DNA of 34,148 nt from Pyxidicoccus fallax. GTDB taxonomy: Bacteria > Myxococcota > Myxococcia > Myxococcales > Myxococcaceae. Below are positions 23,974 through 31,167 of the stretch, one piece after another. The stretch is from positions 1-34,148 of the forward strand of contig NZ_JABBJJ010000111.1 in the NCBI RefSeq assembly GCF_012933655.1. The letters run 5' to 3'. A model generated the notes under the pieces. That model was not told the DNA's origin. It saw only the letters and a list, made by a program, of their open reading frames with translations, and searched no databases. Both the position numbers and the translations under genes were made by a program. Within the stretch, counting starts at the first letter, position 1, and every line of letters starts with the position of its first letter.

Positions 23974-24651
23974 ATGAGAGAGCGGAGCTGGTTCTTCCAC
24001 GTCGTCATGATGATGGTGCTGTGCCTCGGACCGGGCAGGGCCGCCGCAGAACTGCCCCTGCTGTCATTGCCCTCCATGGGCACGGTGGGCTTGCAGACCG
24101 ATGTGCTCGCCGGTTCGAGCTCGGCGGGCCTGGGCACCTACATCCCCTTCCCGTGCACCCGGGAAGCGGACGGTCTGGTGTTGGAGGCCCGCCAGGGCTT
24201 CCGCAACGCCGCGTTCAACGCCGAGGCGGCGTACCACCTGCGCTTCTCGCCCACGCACAGTGACGTCCTGTCCGACAGCCTCAATGTGGCGATGCAGTTG
24301 GGCCTCCACCTCCACACGGCCACCCGGCGCAGCGACGAGGCGGGGCTGGGGCCCGCGCTCGGCTTCTCCCTGTCCCGGGTGCTGACCGACGTCCCGTGGA
24401 AGGGCTACGTGGAGGGCTTCGCGGGCGTGCAGGGCTCCACCGTCATGTCCCCGTCCAGCGCCCGGCTCGACGTGCCCGTGCGCGCCAGCCTCGGCCTCCA
24501 GGGGCGCGTGGGCCGCGTGCACCTCATGCTCGTGACGCGCGGTGGCTATGACGACTTCCGCCGCGACTTCGGCGGGCGCCCCACCGTGGACGCAACCCTG
24601 GCCGTCGGCCTGTGGCACTTCGAGAACCTGCTCGACCGCGTCCGGCGGTAG
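23974..24651 (+). CDS. Secreted beta-rich hypothetical protein
   Basis: The protein has 225 residues. A signal peptide (RSWFFHVVMMMVLCLGPGRAAA) ends near residue 25. The mature part alternates short polar and hydrophobic stretches (VGLQTDVLAGSSSAGLGTYIPF, FNAEAAYHLRF, SLNVAMQLGLHLHTATRR, VRASLGLQGRVGRVHLMLVTRGGYDDF) and ends in LAVGLWHFENLLDRVRR, as in small outer-membrane beta-barrels. AAGGGAG ahead of the ATG at 23974 supports the start. I cannot place it in a family. It stands alone, without same-strand neighbours within 120 bp. Confidence 0.7.
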   Translation: MRERSWFFHVVMMMVLCLGPGRAAAELPLLSLPSMGTVGLQTDVLAGSSSAGLGTYIPFPCTREADGLVLEARQGFRNAAFNAEAAYHLRFSPTHSDVLSDSLNVAMQLGLHLHTATRRSDEAGLGPALGFSLSRVLTDVPWKGYVEGFAGVQGSTVMSPSSARLDVPVRASLGLQGRVGRVHLMLVTRGGYDDFRRDFGGRPTVDATLAVGLWHFENLLDRVRR

Positions 24652-24778
24652 CACCGGGCCCCCGACGGACAAACCTGACACACGGCTGTCATGAGGGGTG
24701 CGCAGTCTGCACGGCATCGAGGTCGCGGCCCCGGGCAATCCCGTCCGGGAGCCGACCTCATGAACACGGAGCGAAGCC

Positions 24779-25156
24779 ATGACCGCCCCCAACGCCAACG
24801 CCATCACCTGGTTCGAAATCCCCTGCGCGCAGCTCTCCCGCGCCGCCGCCTTCTACGAGCGGATGACCGGGCTGTCGCTCAAGCGCGAGAGCTACATGGA
24901 CGTCCCGCACGCCATGTTCACGGTGCCGGGCGTGGGAGGCGCGCTGGTGGAGGACAAGGACAACGCGCCGAGCCCCAAGGGCCAGCGCGTCTTCCTCAAC
25001 GCCGCTGGTGCGCTGGACGCCTGGCTGTCCCGCGTGGAGACCGCGGGTGGCAAGGTGGTGCTGCCCCGCACGGACATCGGCCCGCCGGGCTTCATCGCCA
25101 TCATCCAGGACACCGAGGGCAACCACGTGGGCCTGCACCAGCCGCGCGTGGGCTAG
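24779..25156 (+). CDS. VOC family (glyoxalase/bleomycin-resistance fold) protein
   Basis: The protein has 125 residues. The fold signature is ITWFEIPCAQLSRAAAFYERMTGLSL at the N-terminus, then FLNAAGALDAWLSRVETAGGKVVLP and FIAIIQDTEGNHVGLHQP at the end. The Glu in DTEGNHVGL is the usual metal-ligand position, but the N-terminal His ligand of true glyoxalases is not obvious. It is closer to the small predicted-enzyme group often called glyoxalase-like. The start is preceded by GGAG eight bases upstream. The reaction is unknown. Confidence 0.88.
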   Translation: MTAPNANAITWFEIPCAQLSRAAAFYERMTGLSLKRESYMDVPHAMFTVPGVGGALVEDKDNAPSPKGQRVFLNAAGALDAWLSRVETAGGKVVLPRTDIGPPGFIAIIQDTEGNHVGLHQPRVG

Positions 25157-25198
25157 CAAGCACTCCCGCGGTAGAGGGCCGGATGCGCGACGTCCAGC

Positions 25199-26167
25199 TC
25201 ACTCCTCCTTCGCCAGCGCGTCCACTTCCTCCTGGAGGCCCGCCGTGTCCTCCAGGAAGTCGTCCACCGGCCGGGCGCCCGCGAGGCGGAACGCCGGAGG
25301 CAGCAGCGTGCGGGGGAAGTCCAGGGACTCGCTGAAGGACTCGTTGCCCAACAGCTCGTCCGCGCGGGACACGGCGCCGAACCCCAGGGTGACGGCGGCG
25401 AGCACGCGCATCAGCCGCCCCGGCTCCCACCGCGTCACGTAGCGCAGGTGCCAGTACAGGCCCCAGCCCAGCAGGCCCAGGAAGGCGGCGTGGTGCACCA
25501 GCGGCATGCCACCGCCCACGCCCAGGCTGAAGCCCACGAGCGTCAGCAGCATGGGCATCACCAGGCCGCACAGCAGCACCAGCGCGCCGATGGCCGCGTG
25601 CGCGCGGTAGTGGAACTGCTTGCGGGCGATGCGGCTCGCCACCGACCAGCCGCCGGCCCACAGCAGCACGAGCGCCAACGGCGCCACCAGCGCCACGGTC
25701 AGCTCGCCCCAGTCCGTGCGCCCGTAGTTGGTGAGGTACCCCTCCAGGAGGCTCCCGCCCAGCAGCGCCAGCAGCGCCAGGGAGAAGGTGCGCGGCCGTT
25801 CAAATACGCGCGTGCGCGGCGCGCTGGGCGCCGGGCCGACGACGGTGTCCTCCACCCGGTGGTTGCGCGAGCGGAAGCGCAGCACGGTGTCCCCCACGGC
25901 CACGCGGGTGTCGGGGGCCAGCTCCAGCTCCGCGAGCGGCGCCCAGGGCTCCACGCGGAACGTGCCGTTGTGGCTGCCCACGTCGCGCAGCACCAGCGCG
26001 CCGTCCTCGCGCCGCTCGATGCGCAGGTGCTCGGCGGACACCTTCGGGTCGTCGAGGATGACGTCGTTGGAGTAGCCGCGTCCCACGCTGGCCGGGAAGC
26101 GCTCCAGCCGGTGGCGGGCCTGGACGGAGTCGCCCTCCAGCACCTCCAGGAAGATTACTTCGTCCAC
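25199..26167 (-). CDS. FHA-domain polytopic membrane protein
   Basis: The protein has 322 residues. Residues 1-95 are a forkhead-associated domain: FPASVGRGYSNDVILDDPKVSAEHLRIERR, then LVLRDVGSHNGTFRV, holding the Gly-Arg, Ser-x-x-His and Asn-Gly positions that bind phosphothreonine. From about residue 125 come four or five membrane helices, followed by a soluble acidic tail (VDDFLEDTAGLQEEVDALAKEE). The start is a GTG at 26167 with TGGAGG upstream, and it overlaps the 3' end of the protease gene by 13 bp, so translation is coupled. It probably links Ser/Thr-kinase signalling to the membrane and to the protease partner. Confidence 0.88.
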   Translation of the reverse strand: MDEVIFLEVLEGDSVQARHRLERFPASVGRGYSNDVILDDPKVSAEHLRIERREDGALVLRDVGSHNGTFRVEPWAPLAELELAPDTRVAVGDTVLRFRSRNHRVEDTVVGPAPSAPRTRVFERPRTFSLALLALLGGSLLEGYLTNYGRTDWGELTVALVAPLALVLLWAGGWSVASRIARKQFHYRAHAAIGALVLLCGLVMPMLLTLVGFSLGVGGGMPLVHHAAFLGLLGWGLYWHLRYVTRWEPGRLMRVLAAVTLGFGAVSRADELLGNESFSESLDFPRTLLPPAFRLAGARPVDDFLEDTAGLQEEVDALAKEE

Positions 26168-27477
26168 GACAGGGCCTCCAGGTAGCGCCGGGCGATGCGG
26201 CGGCCGTTGTCGGCGGTGAAGCCCGCGAGGGTGAGCGAGGTGTCCACGCCGCTGGTGCCCGCGTTCAGCGTGGCGGCGCGCAGCACCACGTCGTAGAGGC
26301 CGGGAAACTTCCGGTACGCGCGCAGGCACAGCGCGGCGCGCACGGGCAGGCCGCCCACGTCCACGAACTCCGACTTGCAGCGGTAGTTGGTGACGTCCTG
26401 GCGCGTGGCCTCCACCGCGTCCGGGTCCTGGGCGAAGAGCGCGCTGTAGAGCGCGGAGAAGCGCAGCGCGCCCAGCTTCTGGCTGGTGGCATGCTGGTGC
26501 AGGAAGGCCACCACGCCCGTGCGGTGGTTCGAGGACACGTAGATGTCCTCCTCGGACGAGCACTGGTAGTTCGTCACCGTGTAGGGCACCTCGGGGTCGT
26601 GCGGCGTGTCGCCCCAGCACTTGAGGAAGGGGCTCCAGCGTCCGGGGACGTGGTAGCTGCCCAGCGAGTGCTTCGGCGGCGGCGCCTCCAGGAGCCGCTC
26701 GGTGAGCCGCTGCTGGTTGTCCAACAGCTGCGTGCGCACGGTGGCCAGGAGCGCCTGGGCGTCCGTCTCCTTCGCCTGGAGCGCGCGGGCGAGCAGCTCG
26801 CGGGCGTAGCGCACCGGCACGAGGAAGCCGACCTGGTTGCCCATGGTGGCGACGTTGACGCCGACGACGCGGCCCTCGCCGGTGAGGGTGGGCCCGCCGC
26901 TCATGCCGGGGTTGATGGCGCCGCTGAAGTGCAGCCGCTCGTAGAGGGCGTCCTGGATGAGGCCGTTGTAGGTGCCCTCGACGATGGTGGTGCCGAGGTC
27001 CCTCGGGTTGCCCATGGCGAACAGGCGCGCGCCCTGCGGGGGCTCGCGGTCCTCCAGGGCGAAGAAGTCCGTGACGGGCGTGCCCATCTGGATGACGGCC
27101 AGGTCGTGCACCACGTCCACGTCGATGAGGCGCACGGGCACGGGCTCGCTGGTGCCGCGCAGCACCAGCTCCGCGGAGTAGTCCTCCGGGTGGATGACCA
27201 CGTCGGAGACCACGTGGTAGTTCGTCACCGCGTGCCCGGCGGCCGAGACGAAGAAGGCCGAGCCGATGGACGAGCGCGTCCCGGAGCGGCGCTCGATGAT
27301 GCGCACCTGGGCGACGCGGCCCTCGATGCGTTTGAAGAGCTCATGGGTAGCCGGCGGCAGCGCGGACAGGGGCACCGGAGGCGCGGCCTCGGGGACACCG
27401 GCGTCCGGCGGCGGACCCGGCTCCACCGGGGCCACTGGCGCCTGCGCGAGCACGGCGGCGAGGAGGATGGCGAACAT
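26155..27477 (-). CDS. Trypsin-like serine protease with extra C-terminal domain
   Basis: The protein has 440 residues with an N-terminal signal peptide (MFAILLAAVLAQAPVAPVEPG) and a Pro-rich linker. The protease domain shows the catalytic His in TNYHVVSDVV, Asp in VDVVHDLAVIQMG and Ser in NPGMSGGPTL, in the order of S1C/HtrA-like proteases. There is no PDZ domain. Instead the C-terminal about 190 residues form a separate domain with paired cysteines (FLKCWGD, NYQCSSEED, NYRCKSEF, ALCLRAY). GGGAGG five bases before the ATG at 27477 supports the start. It is upstream of, and overlaps, the FHA membrane protein gene. It probably acts in the periplasm on an unknown target. Confidence 0.9.
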   Translation of the reverse strand: MFAILLAAVLAQAPVAPVEPGPPPDAGVPEAAPPVPLSALPPATHELFKRIEGRVAQVRIIERRSGTRSSIGSAFFVSAAGHAVTNYHVVSDVVIHPEDYSAELVLRGTSEPVPVRLIDVDVVHDLAVIQMGTPVTDFFALEDREPPQGARLFAMGNPRDLGTTIVEGTYNGLIQDALYERLHFSGAINPGMSGGPTLTGEGRVVGVNVATMGNQVGFLVPVRYARELLARALQAKETDAQALLATVRTQLLDNQQRLTERLLEAPPPKHSLGSYHVPGRWSPFLKCWGDTPHDPEVPYTVTNYQCSSEEDIYVSSNHRTGVVAFLHQHATSQKLGALRFSALYSALFAQDPDAVEATRQDVTNYRCKSEFVDVGGLPVRAALCLRAYRKFPGLYDVVLRAATLNAGTSGVDTSLTLAGFTADNGRRIARRYLEALSWTK

Positions 27478-27802
27478 GGCTGCCTCCCACCCTACCCCAC
27501 CGGGCCCGGCCTCGGGGACGCCGAGCGGCGCGCCCGTGGCCCAGAGGGGACTGGCGGGCCGCCTGCTCCAGGAGCGGGCACTGCCGGCGGGTGACTCGCG
27601 ACCGGCCCTGAGTCACTCCGGCCCGCTCCGGGAGTGACGTGTTCGTTCGCGATCAGCGGGGGTCTGTCGAGATGGGAGCCGAGCGGGCTGGCGGGCCTGG
27701 ATGCCTGCTCTCGCATCGACGCGGGCGGGTGGAGACAATCCACCGGTTCCTGAACGCGGCGCGAGCGCGCGTCGCACTGACTCGTGGGGAGACACAGACA
27801 TC
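27478..27802. other. Intergenic region with a hairpin and the first 46-bp repeat
   Basis: This 325-bp gap lies between the divergent protease and sensory-fold genes. It holds GTCACTCC (27612-27619) and GGAGTGAC (27631-27638), a perfect 8-bp inverted repeat, and the repeat copy at 27653-27698. No gene of its own is evident; frames open through it look like chance. Confidence 0.5.
27653..27698 (+). repeat. 46-bp direct repeat, copy A
   Basis: The repeat starts TCAGCGGGGGTCTGTCGAGA and continues to GCGGGCCT. It matches copy B at 30590-30635 in the same orientation with one difference (a G in place of A near the 3' end). Reverse strand reading gives a frame ending ARSAPISTDPR and a stop in both copies. 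It may be the trace of a mobile-element end. Confidence 0.75.
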
Positions 27803-28357
27803 ATGGAGATCAAGGGCACGGCGTTCCTGGCGAGGCACGATGCCGTGGTCGCGGACTTCGGCGAGGCCGCGTGGCGCACGTTCCTGACGGAGTTCGCGAA
27901 GAAGGACCCCGTCTTCACGAAGCCGGTGCTGCCGATGACGTGGCTGCCGGTGGATTCGTACCTCCGCTTCTCGGAAGAGCTGCTGGCGCGCTTCTACAAG
28001 AACGACCCGAAGGCCTACTGGGCCTTCGGTGAGAGTGCCTCGGAGCACGCGCTGACGAAGGGGCAGCTCAAGGCCATGTTCGCGCAGGCCGACTACCGCC
28101 GCTTCCTGCAGTTCTTCCCGGGCGTGTGGAAGAGCTACTTCACCGCGGGCACCGCGCAGGTGGAGGCCGGCGAGCGCTCCGCGGATCTGCGCATCACCGG
28201 CGTGCCCATTTCGCACACCTACTTCGAGTACATCACCATCGGCTTCATGAAGCGCGGGCTCGAGGTGCTGGGCGCGAAGAACGTGCGCACCGAGCGGCTC
28301 AAGGGCTTCTCCCAGGGCGATAACGAGGTCCACTACCGCTTCTACTTCGGGGCGTAG
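27803..28357 (+). CDS. V4R/HNOB-like sensory-fold protein (DUF2378/TIGR02265-like)
   Basis: The protein has 184 residues. It has the layout of the V4R/haem-NO-binding-like proteins that are very abundant in myxobacteria: VDSYLRFSEELLARFYKNDPKAYWAFGESASEHAL, then FLQFFPGVWKSYFTAGTAQVEAGERSADLRITG and a closing TYFEYITIGFMKRGLEVLGAKNVRTERLKGFSQGDNEVHYRFYF. The final Gly-Ala and Gly-Asp pairs are typical. No haem-ligand His is obvious. GGGGAG lies upstream of the ATG at 27803. Its ligand and role are unknown; membership in TIGR02265 itself is uncertain. Confidence 0.6.
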   Translation: MEIKGTAFLARHDAVVADFGEAAWRTFLTEFAKKDPVFTKPVLPMTWLPVDSYLRFSEELLARFYKNDPKAYWAFGESASEHALTKGQLKAMFAQADYRRFLQFFPGVWKSYFTAGTAQVEAGERSADLRITGVPISHTYFEYITIGFMKRGLEVLGAKNVRTERLKGFSQGDNEVHYRFYFGA

Positions 28358-28439
28358 TGTTGCCGCGCACGTGACGCGGTCGAGAGAGACCATAGGCAGG
28401 CTACGCTGCGGCACCCGCCCTGGCTCCGTGCCCGGGTGT

Positions 28440-28510
28440 CGCCGTAAATCGCCTTGTGGCTCGCCCGCTCCATACGGACGCAGGTCTACCCGCCGCTGAA
28501 CTTTACGGCG
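28440..28510 (+). promoter_or_regulatory. Distant inverted repeat upstream of the toxin-like gene
   Basis: CGCCGTAAA (28440-28448) and TTTACGGCG (28502-28510) form a perfect 9-bp inverted repeat across 53 bases, 28 bp before the lipoprotein gene. It could be a leader-RNA stem or two half-sites of an operator. The evidence is weak. Confidence 0.25.
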
Positions 28511-28538
28511 CTGACCCGCAGCTCGCTGAATCGACTGA

Positions 28539-29462
28539 ATGGACGTAGAAATACGACTCCGCGCCTGCGCTGCACTTCTGTTGCTCCTCTCGGCGTGCGC
28601 TACGTCGGTCCCAAGCCCAACAGAGCGCGCGTCCCGGAACCCGAGGATCGCCAACCTCCAGAGAGCCGCAACGCTGCCGTGGAAGGATGGGGGGCGCTGC
28701 GCTGTCCGTGAGGCGTCCCAGCCTTGGCCCGTGCTGGCGGAGCGGTGCTTTCAAGCCCTCGACCATGACCGGGTCCGGTTCAGCGACCGGACGGGAAGGT
28801 GTTCCGTTGCCTCGGCGGGCGCGGCTGCCCTGGGAATCGGCCTCTGTGTTTTGGCTGCTCCCGAGATCGTTGTGGGCGCGGTGATCGTCGTGGGCGTGGT
28901 GGTGGTGGGAGTTGCCATCAAAGAAGCGATAGATGCGTATGAGTTGAGAGGGAGCAGTACGGAAGAGGAGGAGCCCGCGCCCCAAACGAAGCTCGCCCCA
29001 CAGGAACCCTCAACGGATCGAAAGCCCAAGCCGGAGCCATCAGGGCAGGACTGGTTGCCCCCAGTGCCGACTGAGCCACTGGAGCACGAGCGCCGCCCTG
29101 AGTGCAGGCCCGTCCCGGTTCCTCACGCGGGCAAGGATGCCCCGCATAACGAGTGCGCCGACAAGTTCCCGCCCAACCGTTATCCTGGAATGGACGTGCT
29201 CGTTGACGGTGTACGCTTCGATGCGCTGCAAGTCAGCGTGCGTGTGCTGTGGGAGATCAAGACCCATCGGTTCGACACATACAACGCCTTTGTCCGAAAA
29301 CAGGAATTGGAGAGAGAATTCAAGCAGTTGGACAAGGAGCGAAAAGCCGCGGCGGCATGTGGGTATCGCTTCGTCGTGGGAGTGAGTACAGAACAGCACA
29401 AAGAGGCATTGCTGGGGATAGATCAGACACTCAATGTTGTCGTCACGGGATGCACTAGATGA
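28539..29462 (+). CDS. DUF6310-type lipoprotein, putative nuclease toxin
   Basis: The protein has 307 residues. An N-terminal lipoprotein signal ends in the lipobox LSAC with Cys20. A hydrophobic segment follows at about 94-128 (ALGIGLCVLAAPEIVVGAVIVVG and more). A Pro- and Glu-rich linker spans about 139-185. The C-terminal part (about 195-300) has HNECADKF, then MDVLVDGVRFDALQ with Asp219, Asp223 and Asp228, and VLWEIKTHRFDTYNAF with Glu239-Ile-Lys241. The D...ExK spacing is that of PD-(D/E)xK nucleases, and the block resembles the DUF6310 family. Toxic activity and delivery, for example by outer-membrane exchange or contact, are inferred from architecture and from the partner gene, whose start overlaps by 4 bp (ATGA). 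The GC content is lower than in the neighbours. Confidence 0.78.
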   Translation: MDVEIRLRACAALLLLLSACATSVPSPTERASRNPRIANLQRAATLPWKDGGRCAVREASQPWPVLAERCFQALDHDRVRFSDRTGRCSVASAGAAALGIGLCVLAAPEIVVGAVIVVGVVVVGVAIKEAIDAYELRGSSTEEEEPAPQTKLAPQEPSTDRKPKPEPSGQDWLPPVPTEPLEHERRPECRPVPVPHAGKDAPHNECADKFPPNRYPGMDVLVDGVRFDALQVSVRVLWEIKTHRFDTYNAFVRKQELEREFKQLDKERKAAAACGYRFVVGVSTEQHKEALLGIDQTLNVVVTGCTR

Positions 29463-30214
29463 GTACGCCCAAAAGTCTTCGCATCATCGTCTACTCACCT
29501 GCGCTTGTGGACAAAGACCACCGCACAATCGATAGCGTCCGTGGAATGGAAAAAGCCCTCCCTGGTTTGCGCCTTGGTTGGCGGCTCTCCAATAGCGGGC
29601 GTCCAATTGCATTGCCGCAGCGTGACGCGTGGCTCATCGAAAGCATTGAAGACGGCGGATTCCCCATTGTGTGCAACGGGGACGACAGTTACCCCGTGAC
29701 GGTCTGGGGAAGGGAAAGAGCCGGATTCCTCAGCCCGGTCGGTCAGGCCCAATTTGAAGTCCATGCGGAGCTACCATTGGACGCGACCGTCATCACTGCA
29801 GCGGCGGATGTACTTGAAGCCGTAGCAGAGGGCGCGCGCGCGTTCTGGGGGCGTGCGACGCCGGACGAAGCTGCGGTGGACATCGCGTATCAGACAGCAC
29901 CCACGCCACAAGGGCCGCCGTCCCCACGCCGGGGACTGCCTGCCCTGAAGCTCTTCGAGCACATCCGCTCGCCCGAGATTCCCTATTATCTCGGGTGGCT
30001 GAACTACTGGTCCGCCGCTGCCGCGAAGGCTATCGGCTTCCCGGACCCAGCCCGCGACTCAGAACTGCTCACGCGAGCGCGGCGAACGGCGTCGGGCGGG
30101 TGGGTCGTGCAGCTCACGGACGCACCGCTGGACCTGGACAATCCCGACCACCTGGCCGCGCTCCTGCGGGCCTATGAGCGCTTCCCGGAGATCGGCGGTC
30201 GCGCAGCACCTTGA
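29459..30214 (+). CDS. DUF5953 family protein, putative immunity partner
   Basis: The protein has 251 residues. It begins MSTPKSLRIIVYSPALVDKDHRTIDSVRGMEKALPGLRLGW, the start typical of myxobacterial DUF5953 proteins, and continues with IALPQRDAWLIES, FPIVCNGDDSYPVTVWG and the strongly conserved end LGWLNYWSAAAAKAIGFPDPARD to YERFPEIGGRAAP. It has no signal peptide or membrane segment, so it acts in the cytoplasm. The start overlaps the toxin-like gene's stop in an ATGA junction, a tight coupling common in toxin/immunity pairs. DUF5953 itself has no known activity. The immunity role is inferred from pairing. Confidence 0.85.
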   Translation: MSTPKSLRIIVYSPALVDKDHRTIDSVRGMEKALPGLRLGWRLSNSGRPIALPQRDAWLIESIEDGGFPIVCNGDDSYPVTVWGRERAGFLSPVGQAQFEVHAELPLDATVITAAADVLEAVAEGARAFWGRATPDEAAVDIAYQTAPTPQGPPSPRRGLPALKLFEHIRSPEIPYYLGWLNYWSAAAAKAIGFPDPARDSELLTRARRTASGGWVVQLTDAPLDLDNPDHLAALLRAYERFPEIGGRAAP

Positions 30215-30589
30215 CCCCTCCGTTCCCTGGCGCGGGGCCAGCTTCCAACTGCGCGGCGGCCTCCACGCTGAGCCCTTCGACGCGCCAGCCGCCCGGCGGT
30301 ACCAGCGCCACCTGCCGCAATCGCTGCGCTTCTTGACGGAACTGCTCCAACTCCTATGCCCCCCGCTCCACCACCGACACCAGCAGCGTGGCCGCCTCTG
30401 GGCCCTCGCCATCCGCCAGCGCCGCGGACAGCGCGCGCGGCGCGTCCGCCTCCAGCGTCACCGCCCCGGCGCGCGAGCCCGCGTACTGCTCCCAGCGCAC
30501 CATGTGGAAGCCCTCGGGCGGACGGAACTGATAGCCGTCCCGGCGCAGCTCCGTCCCGAGCGCGCCCGACAGCACCAGCAGCCCCACGG
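30215..30589 (-). pseudogene. Fragment of a protein gene with an in-frame stop
   Basis: On the minus strand a coding-like frame begins beside repeat copy B (LLVLSGALGTELRRDGYQFRPPEGFHMVRWEQYAG) and runs to a TAG at 30354-30356. The same frame continues straight after it with ELEQFRQEAQRLRQVALVPPGGWRVEGLSVEAAAQLEAG. The TAG is one base from a CAG, so a nonsense change in one gene is likely. The 5' end appears cut by the repeat and the 3' end by the DUF5953 gene. The content looks like a myxobacterial protein of unknown function. Confidence 0.6.
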
Positions 30590-30635
30590 TCAGCGGGGGT
30601 CTGTCGAGATGGGAGCCGAGCGGACTGGCGGGCCT
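30590..30635 (+). repeat. 46-bp direct repeat, copy B
   Basis: Same sequence and orientation as copy A at 27653-27698, with a single base difference. It separates two gene fragments, one on each strand, which suggests that a now-lost mobile element or a recombination event joined these ends. Confidence 0.75.
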
Positions 30636-31096
30636 AGCTTCCAGACCTCGTCGGGAAGCACCGAGTGCTTCATCGTGGTGTCACCCCAGAGTCCGTGAAC
30701 CATGGGTGTCTGGAACATCCATGACAGCGGCGGCATGTTGCAGCATGCGCTGAGGACATACCGCGTCGATCCGAAGCGGGTGTATGTGACCGGGGTGTCC
30801 ATGGGTGGCGGTGGAACCTGGACCTTGTTGGCCGGCTCCTATGTAGACGGCGGCCAGTCGATCCGCTGGGCCAGCAAGATCGCGGCAGCCATCCCGATTG
30901 CATCGGGTGCGAGGTCGGCAACGTCCAACACCGGCATTTGCGCTGGCATCGTCGCCAATCACACGGCGGTCTGGGCCTTCCACAACAGCGGTGATCCCGT
31001 GGCAGCGCTGGCGAACGAACAGGGCTGGGTGGACAAGGTCAAATCACTCCCGGCATGAATGCCTTCCAGTGGCTGCTGTCCAACCAGAAGCCCTGA
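30636..31096 (+). pseudogene. Remnant of a secreted alpha/beta-hydrolase (esterase) gene
   Basis: Pieces of one hydrolase can be read in order but in different frames: ECFIVVSPQS just before 30698, then GVWNIHDSGGMLQHALRTYRVDPKRVYVTGVSMGGGGTW with the nucleophile elbow Gly-Val-Ser-Met-Gly, VWAFHNSGDPVAALANEQGW as the acidic-residue region, and finally GMNAFQWLLSNQKP before the stop at 31094-31096. The N-terminal part is missing, a frame change lies near 30700, and the segment with the catalytic His between KVKSLP and the end is deleted. It was probably a feruloyl-esterase or depolymerase-like secreted enzyme. Confidence 0.72.
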
Positions 31097-31112
31097 CGCT
31101 TCGGCGCATCAA

Positions 31113-31154
31113 CAGGGCCGGAAACCGCTGGCCTCGCAGCAGCTTCCGGCCCTG
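31113..31154. terminator. Terminator hairpin between esterase remnant and VWA gene
   Basis: CAGGGCCGGAA (31113-31123) and TTCCGGCCCTG (31144-31154) form a perfect 11-bp inverted repeat with a 20-base loop, placed between convergent units. A short T-rich stretch (GGTTTCA) follows on the plus side. Confidence 0.55.
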
Positions 31155-31167
31155 GTTTCAGTGTCCC

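Noticed and set aside
24676..24691. TGACA-N6-TGTCA as a site related to the 19130 palindrome
   Set aside because: Only five-base arms and a different spacer; expected by chance.
26491..27594. Plus-strand frame of 367 codons over the protease gene
   Set aside because: Val/His/Gly-rich antisense sequence; the minus strand holds the full catalytic triad.
27653..30635. A complete insertion sequence between the 46-bp repeats
   Set aside because: No transposase-like gene is present, the repeats are direct rather than inverted, and the content is cargo-like genes.
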